This document shows positions 8,351-17,763 of a DNA stretch of 64,000 bases, piece after piece. This DNA is from Clostridium sp. 'deep sea' (GTDB taxonomy: Bacteria; Bacillota; UBA994; PWPR01), in the NCBI RefSeq assembly GCF_014931565.1, contig NZ_CP063353.1, forward strand, positions 2,480,001 through 2,544,000. The letters run 5' to 3'. Below the pieces are notes generated by a model that was not told the DNA's origin, did not search any database, and saw only the letters and a program-made list of their open reading frames with translations. Made by a program: the position numbers and the translations under genes. How positions within the stretch are numbered: the stretch's first letter is position 1; each line of letters opens with the position of its first letter.

Positions 8351-9619
8351 ATGCTAACTAAAGCACCAAGGGGTACTTACGATGCTCTACCAGGTATAGT
8401 AGAACGTTATCAATATATAGAGAATGTGTTTAAAAATGTAGCTGAAAGTTTCGGCTATAAAGAGATTAGGACTCCCGTTTTTGAACATACAGAGTTATTT
8501 AAAAGAGGGGTTGGTGAGACTACTGATGTTGTTCAAAAAGAAATGTACACTTTTGAAGATCGTGGTGGCAGAAGCTTAACCTTAAGGGCCGAAGGAACAG
8601 CCCCTGTTGTACGAGCTTTTGTGGAAAAAAAATTATATAATCAAGCATTACCTGCTCGATTTTTCTACAATGGGGTACCTATTTTTAGATATGAAAGACC
8701 TCAGGCTGGTCGCCTGAGACAACACCATCAGCTAGGTGTAGAGCTTTTTGGAATCAATAATCCTAAAATAGATGTAGAGGTTATAGATTTACTTTATACA
8801 TTTTACAAAGAGCTTGGTATGAATCAACTAGTTATAGACATTAACTCAATTGGCTGTGTAAAGTGTCGTAAAGAACATCGAAAAGCTTTGGTAAGCTTTT
8901 TAGAAAAAATAAAAGATCAGTTATGTGAAACTTGCCAAGCTAGATTAACTAGAAACCCAATGCGAATTCTTGATTGTAAAAATGAAAACTGCCAATATTT
9001 AACTTTAAACGCACCTGTTACAAGTGATTATTTGTGTGATGAATGTAAAAATCATTATAGCCAAGTTAAACAGGGACTCATTTCAGTGGGCGTAGAGTAT
9101 AACGAAAATAAAAGGCTGGTAAGGGGTCTTGATTATTATACCAACACTGCATTCGAAATTAAAAATACAGCTCTAAAAGGTGCTATAAATGTTATTGGTG
9201 GTGGTGGAAGGTATAATGGTTTAGTTAAAAATTTAGGAGGTCCAAGTATACCTAGTATAGGTTTTGGTTCTGGATTAGAGAGAATTGACTTGGCTTGTGA
9301 AGCAGAGGGCATTAAATTTCCTACTAAAAACTATTGTGATATATATATTGTAAGAGCAGATGATTATGCAGGTGATTTAGTCTTTAAGTTACTACATGAC
9401 CTGCGTAAGCAAGGCATTAAATCGGATATGGATTATGCTAACAGAAGCCTAAAGTCTCAGATGAAACAGGCTTCTAAGTTAAACTCAAAAATTGCATTAA
9501 TTATTGGTGAAGACGAAGTTAAATTAAATAAAATTACCTTAAAAAACCTTAAAAGTGGGGAACAAAGTAAAATTTGCAGGACAGATATAGTGCAAAAAAT
9601 TAGAAATATTATTGGATAA
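8351..9619 (+). CDS. hisS: Histidyl-tRNA synthetase
   Basis: Class II aminoacyl-tRNA synthetase charging tRNA-His in the cytoplasm. Its 422 residues match the bacterial family. Motif 2 is seen in FRYERPQAGRLRQHHQLGVE, and the histidine-specific signatures LVRGLDYYTNTAFE and GGGGRYNGL are present. A cysteine-rich insertion (CVKC...CETC...CKNENC...CDEC, about residues 170-235), as often found in clostridial HisRS, could bind zinc. The C-terminal anticodon-binding domain is complete. The ATG at 8351 has an AGGAGTG site. No T-box is visible in the 218-bp leader. A terminator follows directly. Confidence 0.96.
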   Translation: MLTKAPRGTYDALPGIVERYQYIENVFKNVAESFGYKEIRTPVFEHTELFKRGVGETTDVVQKEMYTFEDRGGRSLTLRAEGTAPVVRAFVEKKLYNQALPARFFYNGVPIFRYERPQAGRLRQHHQLGVELFGINNPKIDVEVIDLLYTFYKELGMNQLVIDINSIGCVKCRKEHRKALVSFLEKIKDQLCETCQARLTRNPMRILDCKNENCQYLTLNAPVTSDYLCDECKNHYSQVKQGLISVGVEYNENKRLVRGLDYYTNTAFEIKNTALKGAINVIGGGGRYNGLVKNLGGPSIPSIGFGSGLERIDLACEAEGIKFPTKNYCDIYIVRADDYAGDLVFKLLHDLRKQGIKSDMDYANRSLKSQMKQASKLNSKIALIIGEDEVKLNKITLKNLKSGEQSKICRTDIVQKIRNIIG

Positions 9620-9629
9620 TGTTAGAAAA

Positions 9630-9662
9630 ACCGTTAATATAAAGAATGTTAACGGTGTTTTT
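9630..9662 (+). terminator. hisS terminator
   Basis: Stem ACCGTTAA (9630-9637) / TTAACGGT (9649-9656) followed by GTTTTT, 10 bp after the hisS stop. Confidence 0.85.
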
Positions 9663-9766
9663 AATTGTTTTTTTGCGAATAGTAGGATATCTTTATTGAC
9701 GTTAATAAATTTATGTTCTAAAATATTAATAGAATGAGATATTCGAAATAAATAGGAGGTAAGTAA

Positions 9767-10807
9767 TTGAAACATATCAAAGATAATATTTATATTGAAA
9801 ACTCGATTGTCTACGAACTTATGAGCTCAATATTTTATATCCAAAATTACGAGGTTATTAATAGCAATCCGCATCGTAAAAAATATATATCCAAAGATAC
9901 AATAGAATGGCTTGCAATTATGGATGCTCAATTAAACGATGGTATACGCAAAGAAATTGAAGTATTCTTTGATATAGATAGCTACTGCATTTATGGTTTG
10001 ATTGGTCTTGTATATAAGTATGGGGTATTAGAGGATATTCAGCGATTTATGTTTCATTTTCTAACAAAAGTAACTGCCTCTGAAATCATAACTAGCTTTT
10101 TGGGGCCTATAATGAATCAGGTTAACGAAGATGATAGTAAGGATTTAACACCTCAAAAGGCTCTGGAGTTACTTAAAGAATCTGCCTTGCCAGAGAGGGA
10201 GAAATGGAAACTTACCTATTTCTTTATGAATGTGGATGTAATTAAAGAAAGACTTATGGAGTTAATCTCGGACTACTATAGACTTTATTTTAAAAAATCT
10301 GAAAAAGCAATATCAGAAACTTACAATCAAGATAATTTAAAGTTAGAGAAAATTTTAAATAGTAAAAGTACAAATAAAATAAACACTTTATTGGCAACAG
10401 ATGTTGAATTCTTAGAAGAATTTAATAAAGTTATCGTGTTCCCAGTACATAACTATGGGGTATCCTTAACAAATTTTGTTTTTGAAGACAATATAATATT
10501 CTTAATAGGTATGGATAGGCTTAAGCTTATTGAAATAGATCGAGTAGAGGATTCTTTAGATTCACTTAAGGCAATAACAGATGAAAAACGTATTAGAATA
10601 ATTCGACTCTTAAATGAAAAAAACTACTATGGTTACGAAATTGGTCAAAAATTAGGATTATCTGACTCCACCATATCACACCACCTATCTGTTCTTGCAA
10701 AAGCAAAAGTGGTAGAACCTTTACGTAGAGAAAATAAGGTATACTATAAAGTTAATAAAATAATGATTGAAGACATATTAGAGAGAGCAAAACTGTTACT
10801 CACTTAA
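9767..10807 (+). CDS. ArsR-type winged-helix transcriptional regulator
   Basis: A 346-residue protein whose C-terminal 85 residues form an ArsR-like winged helix (TDEKRIRIIRLLNEKNY, then the recognition helix SDSTISHHLSVLAKAKVV and the wing REN-KVYYKVN). The first 260 residues are helical, without a family I recognise, and may sense a ligand or partner. I use the TTG at 9767 because a perfect AGGAGG lies 7 bases upstream. It is the first gene of a four-gene unit: the GlmL-like gene starts 22 bp downstream with its own AGGAGG. The position suggests it controls that unit. Confidence 0.82.
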   Translation: MKHIKDNIYIENSIVYELMSSIFYIQNYEVINSNPHRKKYISKDTIEWLAIMDAQLNDGIRKEIEVFFDIDSYCIYGLIGLVYKYGVLEDIQRFMFHFLTKVTASEIITSFLGPIMNQVNEDDSKDLTPQKALELLKESALPEREKWKLTYFFMNVDVIKERLMELISDYYRLYFKKSEKAISETYNQDNLKLEKILNSKSTNKINTLLATDVEFLEEFNKVIVFPVHNYGVSLTNFVFEDNIIFLIGMDRLKLIEIDRVEDSLDSLKAITDEKRIRIIRLLNEKNYYGYEIGQKLGLSDSTISHHLSVLAKAKVVEPLRRENKVYYKVNKIMIEDILERAKLLLT

Positions 10808-10829
10808 ATAAATAGGAGGTTAGAGAACT

Positions 10830-12722
10830 GTGAAAAAATATGTATTGGCTATTGATGTTGGAAGTACAACAACAAAGGCTATTCTTTTCGGTTCAAAAGA
10901 TGGTCTAAGACTTATAAATTGGGCTGGTGCACCTACAACTGTAGAAAAACCTCATGAAAATGTTATTGTAGGTGTTAAAAATTCCGTATCAATGCTTGAA
11001 AAAAAATGCGGAAGAAAATTACTTAAAGACACTAGTATAATTACCCCAGCAACAGGAAATGAAGGAGTAGATATTTTTGTAGCCACGAGCAGTGCGGGTG
11101 GTGGACTTCAAATGCTTGTAACAGGTGTAATGAAAAAGATGACCGCAGAGAGTGCTTATAAAGCAGCACTTGGGGCAGGGGCTATTGTTACTGATGTTTT
11201 GGCGGTTGATGATGGGCGAACAGATTTAGAACGAATCCAAAGAATTCAACGTTTGAGACCTGATATGGTTCTAATTTCAGGTGGCGTAGATGGTGGGAAT
11301 GAAGTTCATGTTGTATCTATGGCAGAACTAGTTGCTAAGGCTCAGCCAGCATCTCGTTTGGGAAGTAGATTTAGATTGCCTGTAGTTTATGCTGGTAATG
11401 TTGAGGCAAGAGAACAGGTTGGAAATTTCTTAAAAGAAAAAGCTGAGGTTCATTATGTAGATAACCTTAGACCTATATTAGAGAGAGAAAATCTTGAACC
11501 AACTGGAGAAAAAATTCAGGAGCTGTTTTTAGAGCACGTTATGTCGCATGCACCAGGATACGAAAAACTAATTGAAATCACTGGTGGTAATATAATGCCA
11601 ACTCCGAATGCAGTGGGAGATCTTTTAAATACAATTGGCGAATCAAAAAATGTAAATATTTTGGCTGTTGATATTGGTGGTGCAACAACAGATGTTTTCT
11701 CTAGCATGTTAATTGGCCATAGAATGTTAAATGATGGTTATGCAGACGATGGTAATGTTAATAAATTGGAAGTAAGACCAGATGATGTTGAGTATAGAAG
11801 AACATTTTATAGATCTGTTGATGCCAACTTAGGAATGAGCTATAGTGTTGGAAATATTTTGGCAGAGTCGGGTGGAGAAAAAATAATTAGGTGGTTGCCA
11901 TTCAGTATAACTGAAAATCAGTTGCGTAATATTTTATCTAATAAAATGATTCATCCAACAATTTTGCCTCAAACAAAAGACGCACTATTAATAGAACACG
12001 CTGCTGCTCGTGAGGCCATACATCTTGCCTATACAAGGCATAAGCTAATGGCTTCTGGATTAAGTGGTGTTCATATAGTTAGAGCTATTACTGATGCCTT
12101 TAATCAAGATAATGTAAATGAGATGTCACTTATTGATGATGCAGAAGTTGATGTTATTATTGGCTCTGGTGGTGTGTTATCCCATACCCCTAACAGAAAT
12201 CAAGCACTAGCAATTATGCTAGATGCATTTCAGCCAGTGGGTGTAACAGAGCTATATGTGGATAGTATTTTTATGATGCCCCATTTAGGAGTTATGCTTA
12301 AAGAAGTAGCTAAAGAAGAGGTCTTTAATGTAATAAAAAAAGACTGCTTAATACCTTTAGGAACATGTTTATCGGTGGCCGGTCCCATAGCTTCCCCTGG
12401 AAAAGCTGTTGCCAAGGTAACAATTGAGTATGATGGTGGTAAAGTAGAGAAGCATCATATAGTGGCTGGAGAACTTAAAAGACTACCGTTAGAGTATGAT
12501 CAGGAAGCCACAGTTACCATTAAACCATCATTAGGATATAATGCGGGCGATGGTACTAATAGAATAACAAAGGCTTTAATAACTGGTGGTTCTGGCGGAA
12601 TTATATTAGATGGCCGTGGCAGGCCTATTCAGGTTGCAAAAGATCCTCAGCAAAGAATAGCGCAACTTAAACAATGGTTAACAGAACTTAGTGCTTATCC
12701 AGAAAGCTATATGGGGGTGTAA
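10830..12722 (+). CDS. GlmL/MutL-family ASKHA ATPase
   Basis: A 630-residue protein of the GlmL (MutL) family, named for the gene accompanying the B12-dependent glutamate mutase GlmE/GlmS. The actin-like ATPase signatures are clear: DVGSTTTKA near the N-terminus and DIGGATTDVFS near residue 284. SGGVDGGNE, ATSSAGGGLQM and a second ATPase lobe with IIGSGGVLSH also match. GTG start at 10830 with AGGAGG 10 bases upstream. No mutase subunit or B12-binding DxHxxG protein lies in this window, so a reactivase role for a mutase is not supported by context. The next gene begins 2 bp after the stop, implying translational coupling. Confidence 0.88.
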   Translation: MKKYVLAIDVGSTTTKAILFGSKDGLRLINWAGAPTTVEKPHENVIVGVKNSVSMLEKKCGRKLLKDTSIITPATGNEGVDIFVATSSAGGGLQMLVTGVMKKMTAESAYKAALGAGAIVTDVLAVDDGRTDLERIQRIQRLRPDMVLISGGVDGGNEVHVVSMAELVAKAQPASRLGSRFRLPVVYAGNVEAREQVGNFLKEKAEVHYVDNLRPILERENLEPTGEKIQELFLEHVMSHAPGYEKLIEITGGNIMPTPNAVGDLLNTIGESKNVNILAVDIGGATTDVFSSMLIGHRMLNDGYADDGNVNKLEVRPDDVEYRRTFYRSVDANLGMSYSVGNILAESGGEKIIRWLPFSITENQLRNILSNKMIHPTILPQTKDALLIEHAAAREAIHLAYTRHKLMASGLSGVHIVRAITDAFNQDNVNEMSLIDDAEVDVIIGSGGVLSHTPNRNQALAIMLDAFQPVGVTELYVDSIFMMPHLGVMLKEVAKEEVFNVIKKDCLIPLGTCLSVAGPIASPGKAVAKVTIEYDGGKVEKHHIVAGELKRLPLEYDQEATVTIKPSLGYNAGDGTNRITKALITGGSGGIILDGRGRPIQVAKDPQQRIAQLKQWLTELSAYPESYMGV

Positions 12723-12724
12723 AA

Positions 12725-14071
12725 ATGCCAATTGCAGTAGTTAAAACAATTAATAATCTAAGATTAATTAACCGAAATAGAAAACTCTCTTACCCTGGAG
12801 ATGTATATGTAAAAGTAGGAGATAAGGTTAAGGCAGATACAATAATTGCTCGTACAGAAGTAGATTTTGCTGCAGCTCGTTCTATAAAGGTTGCTTCTTA
12901 CTTTGGAGTGCCTAACGATAAGATAGAGAGAATCTTAAATGTTAAAGAAGGGGATATGGTTAGTAAAGGTGATGAAATTGCCACTTTAAAGAAGGGGTTT
13001 TTTAGTAAAAGACAGAATCTTACTTCACCCTTTAATGGTGTTGTTGAACATATTTCTTTGAGTAGAGGTGAAATTATCATTCGCGAAAGGTTTTCTGCTG
13101 ACGAATCGGTAGTTGAAATTGATGTAGCTACCAAGCTTAATATCTCTCCATTTTTTCTAAAGACCTTTATGCATGTAATAGAAGGGCAGTCAGTAACCTA
13201 TAACCAAACTATCGCCTCTCTTGATGGTTTTGCTTCGGGAGCTATCCTGTCGCCTGCTAGGGGAACAATTGAAAGAATCGATACCCGAAAGGGCAAAGTT
13301 TTTATTAGGAGACCTTATAGTCCTGTTAACTTGTTCGGTTATATTAGCGGAGAAGTAAAAGAGGTCACCCCTCAGTATGGAGCAATAATAGAGACGCCGG
13401 CCTGTTATATTGAGGGCGTATTTGGTGTAGGTAATGAAACCTATGGCGAGCTTGAAATTGTTGTAAAATCACCAGCTGATAAAATAACTGCAGATATGTT
13501 AAAGGATAGCCACAGCGATAAAATTTTGGTTGGTGGCTCTGGTATAACATATGATGCGTTACAAAAAGCTGTTGAGCTACATGTTAGGGGCATAATTATT
13601 GGCGGGTTAAATAACTATGATGTCGTTAAACTAGTGGGACATGAAATTTCAGTGGGCATAACAGGGCAGGAAGAAGATGATATAACTTTAATTGCAACTG
13701 AAGGCTTTGGAGATGTGCCTATGTTACCACGCACTTTTGAATTATTAAAAAAACATGTAGGAAAAACAACCTCTCTTAATGGAACAACCCAAATTAGAGC
13801 TGGTGTAATAAGGCCTGAAATTATTATTCCATTAGATGCCCAAGTTACTGAAGATCCTGAAGGAGAAGATACCTTAATGGAGCCTCAGAAAGGCATGAAA
13901 GTACGAGTAATAAGTGACCCATTTTATGGTATGTGGGGTGAGGTAATAAAAGATGGTAGTGAAACTATAGCTATGGAGAATGGCACCAAACAAAATGTTG
14001 TACATGTAAAACTGGAGTCTGGAAAAGTTATACAAATAGGTGAGAATAATATTATCGTTTATGAGGTGTAG
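12725..14071 (+). CDS. Uncharacterised protein with barrel-sandwich-like repeats and C-terminal KOW
   Basis: A 448-residue protein I cannot assign to a named function. It has several lipoyl/biotinyl-like (barrel-sandwich) segments, seen as repeated G-D-x-V turns (GDVYVKVGDKVKADTIIA, VKEGDMVSKGDEIATL, SPFNGVVEHI, SPARGTIERID). The middle region contains VGGSGITYDALQKAVEL and a glycine-rich strand (RGIIIGGLNNYD). The C-terminus looks like a KOW/SH3-like strand set (GMKVRVISDPFYGMWGEV). No biotin or lipoyl lysine motif (MKM or DKA) is visible, so covalent cofactor attachment is unlikely. Its start lies 2 bp after the GlmL-like stop and its end 3 bp before the next gene, so it is probably a functional partner of both. 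Confidence 0.75.
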   Translation: MPIAVVKTINNLRLINRNRKLSYPGDVYVKVGDKVKADTIIARTEVDFAAARSIKVASYFGVPNDKIERILNVKEGDMVSKGDEIATLKKGFFSKRQNLTSPFNGVVEHISLSRGEIIIRERFSADESVVEIDVATKLNISPFFLKTFMHVIEGQSVTYNQTIASLDGFASGAILSPARGTIERIDTRKGKVFIRRPYSPVNLFGYISGEVKEVTPQYGAIIETPACYIEGVFGVGNETYGELEIVVKSPADKITADMLKDSHSDKILVGGSGITYDALQKAVELHVRGIIIGGLNNYDVVKLVGHEISVGITGQEEDDITLIATEGFGDVPMLPRTFELLKKHVGKTTSLNGTTQIRAGVIRPEIIIPLDAQVTEDPEGEDTLMEPQKGMKVRVISDPFYGMWGEVIKDGSETIAMENGTKQNVVHVKLESGKVIQIGENNIIVYEV

Positions 14072-14074
14072 TAA

Positions 14075-14494
14075 TTGAAAGTTAAAGCTGGTTTGTTATT
14101 TATTGTTACGATGGTATTAGGAACTATATTCTACCATGTATTTGTAATAAACATAGCAGAAATTATTGTGTTTAGATGCTTTTTTGCAACTGTTGCGGTT
14201 TACTTAATAGGTGACTTCTTCTCACATTATGTACTTAGGTTACCAATCTTCAATTATACTAATATCTTTATTTATATTAAAAGGGAGTTGTTAGGACAGA
14301 TAGGCTTTATGTTTGTTTTCTCGTTTGCCTGGTGTTATTTTATAGTATATTTAACCCGCTGGGGAGCTGATTCTTTATTAGAACAGCTCATTTTAACTGG
14401 AGGTTTTATTCCATCACTATATTATCTTGTAAATCATATACGATACTTTAATACCTCAGATAGAGAAAATCGCCGTATGAAGAGAAAATTATGA
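14075..14494 (+). CDS. Small multi-pass membrane protein of the GlmL-like unit
   Basis: A 139-residue protein with about four predicted transmembrane segments (roughly residues 5-25, 28-50, 72-94 and 100-120) and a basic C-terminal tail (RENRRMKRKL). TTG start at 14075, with GAGGTG 6-7 bases upstream and overlapping the end of the previous gene. No family recognised. Tight spacing places it in the same transcript as the GlmL-like and KOW proteins, so it may be their membrane anchor; that is inference. Confidence 0.7.
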   Translation: MKVKAGLLFIVTMVLGTIFYHVFVINIAEIIVFRCFFATVAVYLIGDFFSHYVLRLPIFNYTNIFIYIKRELLGQIGFMFVFSFAWCYFIVYLTRWGADSLLEQLILTGGFIPSLYYLVNHIRYFNTSDRENRRMKRKL

Positions 14495-14834
14495 ATACAA
14501 TGGGGCATTGCCCCTGCTTCTTTTATATAACTGCCTTCATTATATTAAGCCAATTAAAGAATGTGATGTTAATATGGTGCAGTTTAGAAACTAAACCTAT
14601 ATCCAGACTTATATGAAGACATATTATAATAAAACTTTTTCCTAACAACCATTGTGAATTTTAACAATGGTAGATGCTTTAAAAGCTGAGTTGCCAGCTA
14701 TAAAATTCGGTAACTTTACTAAGAGTTAAATTTAATAATTAACTTATTTATAAATAAATAAAAAAAATCTTGCATTTAAATAATAATCTGTGTTATAATT
14801 CTTTTTGTTACTTTATATGAGGTAGGTGAAAGAT
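14495..14834. other. Intergenic region between the GlmL-like unit and rpmE
   Basis: This 340-bp stretch holds a short GC hairpin GGGGC / GCCCC (14502-14514) that may end the upstream transcript. A second hairpin, CCATTGT / ACAATGG (14649-14670), is not followed by a T run. The rpmE promoter follows. No ORF with a convincing start was found. Confidence 0.5.
14770..14799 (+). promoter_or_regulatory. Probable rpmE promoter
   Basis: TTGCAT (14770-14775), 18-bp spacer, TATAAT (14794-14799); 35 bp upstream of the rpmE start. Confidence 0.6.
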
Positions 14835-15038
14835 GTGAAAAAAGACATTCATCCAAATTATAATAAATGTACTGTTACTTGTGCTTGTGGTAACACATTC
14901 GAAACTGGCTCTACAGAGAAAGAACTAAGTGTAGAATTATGTTCTAAGTGTCATCCATTTTTCACTGGTAAACAAAAACTGGTAGATACAGGTGGAAGAG
15001 TAGAGCGCTTCAACCGACGTTATGGAATTAAAAAATAG
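14835..15038 (+). CDS. rpmE: 50S ribosomal protein bL31
   Basis: Zinc-type ribosomal protein bL31, 67 residues from the chosen start ([12 protein letters not shown]). The zinc-binding cysteines are seen in CACG and CSKCHPF, so this is the C+ form rather than the zinc-free paralogue. I choose the GTG at 14835, which has a GAGGTAGG site at proper distance and gives the canonical N-terminus. The GTG at 14826 would overlap the binding site. Terminator immediately downstream. Confidence 0.95.
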   Translation: MKKDIHPNYNKCTVTCACGNTFETGSTEKELSVELCSKCHPFFTGKQKLVDTGGRVERFNRRYGIKK

Positions 15039-15047
15039 TTGTTCGAA

Positions 15048-15074
15048 GCAGAGTCTTAGAGACTCTGCTTTTTT
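15048..15074 (+). terminator. rpmE terminator
   Basis: Perfect 8-bp stem GCAGAGTC / GACTCTGC (15048-15055, 15061-15068) followed by TTTTTT. Confidence 0.92.
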
Positions 15075-15179
15075 AGTGTTTAATTACTTTTAATAAAAGC
15101 TATTCAAGTATTAAGCTAATGGGTTATAATATAGAGAGTTCTAATAAAAACAGTAGATAAAACGGAGTGGTAAAGACTT

Positions 15180-15764
15180 ATGATGCCCATTATCAATGAA
15201 GGTTGGATTGAGGTTATTTGTGGTAGTATGTTTTCTGGTAAAAGCGAAGAGTTAATAAGAAGAATTAAACGAGCTCGGTATGCCAAACAGAAAGTTCAGG
15301 TTATTAAACCTCAAATAGATAACAGATATAGCGTTAATGAAATAGTATCACACGATGGTTCGTGCATAACCGCAGTAAACATAGAGCATCCAGAGGACAT
15401 ACTTACTTGTATAGACTGTGACACTAAAGTGGTTGCCATAGATGAAGTTCAGTTTTTTGATAATGGTATAATAGATGTATGTCAAGAGCTAGCATCTCGG
15501 GGATTGAGAATAATTGTTGCTGGACTTGATACAGACTTTAGAGCATTGCCATTTGGGCCTACCCCTGGCTTAATGGCTGTTGCTGAGTATGTAGATAAGC
15601 TACAGGCTATTTGCATGAAATGTGGAAATCCCGCGAGTAGAACTCAGCGATTAATTAACGGAAAACCAGCCTCTTTTAATGGTCCAACAGTGTTAATTGG
15701 CGCTAATGAATCATATGAAGCCCGTTGCCGACACTGCCATGAGGTTCCCGTTGAGTCTAAGTAA
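15180..15764 (+). CDS. tdk: Thymidine kinase
   Basis: ATP-dependent salvage enzyme that phosphorylates thymidine, 194 residues, type II (TK1-like). The P-loop is [10 protein letters not shown] (about residues 15-24) and the DEVQFFD motif (Walker B-like) is near residue 94. The zinc ribbon is formed by CMKCGN and CRHCHE, and the substrate lasso carries the arginine-rich turn typical of the family. An ACGGAGTGG site precedes the tandem ATG ATG; either may be used. It lies in the rpmE-tdk-DUF1385-prfA-prmC order often seen in Clostridia. Confidence 0.95.
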   Translation: MMPIINEGWIEVICGSMFSGKSEELIRRIKRARYAKQKVQVIKPQIDNRYSVNEIVSHDGSCITAVNIEHPEDILTCIDCDTKVVAIDEVQFFDNGIIDVCQELASRGLRIIVAGLDTDFRALPFGPTPGLMAVAEYVDKLQAICMKCGNPASRTQRLINGKPASFNGPTVLIGANESYEARCRHCHEVPVESK

Positions 15765-15804
15765 TTGGACCTGGTATAACTAACTTAATTAGGATGATTA
15801 TATA

Positions 15805-16695
15805 ATGTCAAAAAAACAGACCATAGGTGGTCAGGCTGTAATTGAAGGGGTAATGATGCGTGCTCCAAAAGGTTATAGCGTTGCAGTTCGTTGTCCAGAT
15901 AATAAAATATCAGTTAAAACAGAAGTAACAAGTAAAGGTGAAGTTGCAAAGTGGAAAAAGCTGCCTATAATAAGGGGCGCCTTAGGTTTAGTAGATAGTA
16001 TGTATTTAGGAGTAAAGTGTATTATGCACTCTTCTAATGAGGCCTATGGTGAAGAAGAAGAACTAAGTAGTGGTGCTATGTGGCTTTCAGTGATTATGGG
16101 TATTGGTGGAGCTGTATTATTATTTATGGTATTGCCAACAATTTTAACTGGTTTAGCTAAAAAAACTTTTGAAAATCCCTTAACCTTAAATTTAGTTGAG
16201 GGAGTTATGAGAATCACTATTTTTGTGCTCTATGTATTTATTATTGGTAGAATGCCTGATATAAAACGGGTCTTTCAATACCATGGTGCAGAACATAAAT
16301 CTATAAATTGTTTAGAAGATAATAAAGAATTGACTGTAGAAAATGCTCAAAAGTACACAACCCTTCATGTTAGGTGTGGAACAGCTTTTATGTTATTAGT
16401 AATGATTATTGCTGTATTTATATTTTCGTTGTTTGGGTGGCAAACTGTACTACAGAGAATACTAACCCGTATTATACTTTTACCATTAATAGCAGGCTTA
16501 AGTTATGAACTAATTAAATTAGCAGGAAATAATAAAGACAGTAAGTTTTGGAGGATGATTTTGGCTCCAGGCTTATGGATGCAAAGGCTCACAACAGCAG
16601 AACCCGACGACAGTCAGGTAGAGGTTGCTTTAACTGCTCTAAAAGAGGCCTTAAAATTAAATAACGATGTAACAGGAGTGAAAATAGATGCTTGA
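15805..16695 (+). CDS. DUF1385 (YqhQ-like) membrane protein
   Basis: A 296-residue DUF1385 protein of unknown biochemical role, conserved next to prfA/prmC in Firmicutes. It begins with the family motif [15 protein letters not shown] and contains the central [13 protein letters not shown], whose histidines and acidic residues suggest metal binding. Three to four hydrophobic segments (about residues 90-112, 125-150, 193-215, 218-240) indicate membrane insertion. Its last 8 bases overlap the start of prfA, implying translational coupling. Confidence 0.9.
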   Translation: MSKKQTIGGQAVIEGVMMRAPKGYSVAVRCPDNKISVKTEVTSKGEVAKWKKLPIIRGALGLVDSMYLGVKCIMHSSNEAYGEEEELSSGAMWLSVIMGIGGAVLLFMVLPTILTGLAKKTFENPLTLNLVEGVMRITIFVLYVFIIGRMPDIKRVFQYHGAEHKSINCLEDNKELTVENAQKYTTLHVRCGTAFMLLVMIIAVFIFSLFGWQTVLQRILTRIILLPLIAGLSYELIKLAGNNKDSKFWRMILAPGLWMQRLTTAEPDDSQVEVALTALKEALKLNNDVTGVKIDA

Positions 16696-17761
16696 TAAGT
16701 TAGAAGGTATTGTAAAGCGATTTCATGAGATAACGGGGTTATTATCTAAACCAGAGATAATTAAAGATAAAACAAAGTTCAGAGATTACTCTCGCGAACA
16801 CTCTAATTTATCCCAAACAGTTGATGTATATGAAAAATATAAAAAGGTTTTAACTGAACTAACAGACTCTCAAGCAATGATTGAAGACCCAGAAACAGAT
16901 GATGAATTTATTGTAATGTTAAAAGATGAAATCAAAAAGCTTCAAGAACAGCAGCAAAATTATGAAGAGGAACTAAAGTTTTTATTATTACCAAAAGACC
17001 CCAATGACGATAAAAACGTAGTTGTTGAGGTAAGAGCTGGTGCTGGTGGAGAGGAAGCAGCTCTATTTGCTGCTGAGCTTTTTAGAATGTACACCAGATA
17101 TGCTGAGAGACATAGATGGAAAGTTGAAGTTATGGATGCTAGTTCAACTGGTATTGGGGGATATAAACAAATTACCTTTGTTATTGAAGGTAAAGGTGCA
17201 TATAGTCGGCTAAAATATGAAAGCGGAGTGCATAGAGTACAGCGAGTACCCGCTACTGAAACTAGTGGTAGAATTCATACCTCCACTGCAACAGTTGCAG
17301 TATTACCTGAGGCTGAAGAAATTGACCTTGAGATTGATCCAAATGAAGTAAGAGTAGATATCTTTTGTAGTAGTGGTCCAGGTGGACAGTCTGTAAATAC
17401 AACATATTCAGCGGTACGTTTAACCCATATTCCAACAGGATTAGTTGTTTCAATTCAGGATGAAAAATCTCAAATTAAAAATAGAGAAAAAGCAATGCGC
17501 GTTTTACGTAGTAGACTATTGGAAATAGAACAGGCTAAAAAAGATGCTGAAATGGCAAGTGAGCGTAGAAGTCAGGTAGGTACTGGAGATCGTAGTGAGC
17601 GTATTAGAACCTATAATTTCCCTCAAACTCGCATAACCGATCATCGCATAGGATTAACAGTTCATCAAATGGAAAAGGTTTTAGATGGAGAAATTGATGA
17701 ATTTATTGATGCTTTAAGCACTGAAGATCAATCTAAAAAGCTTGCTAAATTAGAAGGTTAA
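16688..17761 (+). CDS. prfA: Peptide chain release factor 1
   Basis: Class I release factor that reads UAA/UAG and triggers peptide hydrolysis on the ribosome. Full length at 357 residues. The catalytic GGQ is at residues 232-234 in [12 protein letters not shown]. The stop-codon-reading region includes PATETSG (about 188-194), the RF1 PxT-type motif, which separates it from RF2. The ATG lies inside the end of the DUF1385 gene, with an AGGAGTG site. PrmC, which methylates the GGQ glutamine, is encoded 2 bp downstream. Confidence 0.97.
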   Translation: MLDKLEGIVKRFHEITGLLSKPEIIKDKTKFRDYSREHSNLSQTVDVYEKYKKVLTELTDSQAMIEDPETDDEFIVMLKDEIKKLQEQQQNYEEELKFLLLPKDPNDDKNVVVEVRAGAGGEEAALFAAELFRMYTRYAERHRWKVEVMDASSTGIGGYKQITFVIEGKGAYSRLKYESGVHRVQRVPATETSGRIHTSTATVAVLPEAEEIDLEIDPNEVRVDIFCSSGPGGQSVNTTYSAVRLTHIPTGLVVSIQDEKSQIKNREKAMRVLRSRLLEIEQAKKDAEMASERRSQVGTGDRSERIRTYNFPQTRITDHRIGLTVHQMEKVLDGEIDEFIDALSTEDQSKKLAKLEG

Positions 17762-17763
17762 TA

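Noticed and set aside
10830-12722. Glutamate mutase operon
   Set aside because: Only the GlmL-like ATPase is present; no GlmE, GlmS or methylaspartase gene was found.
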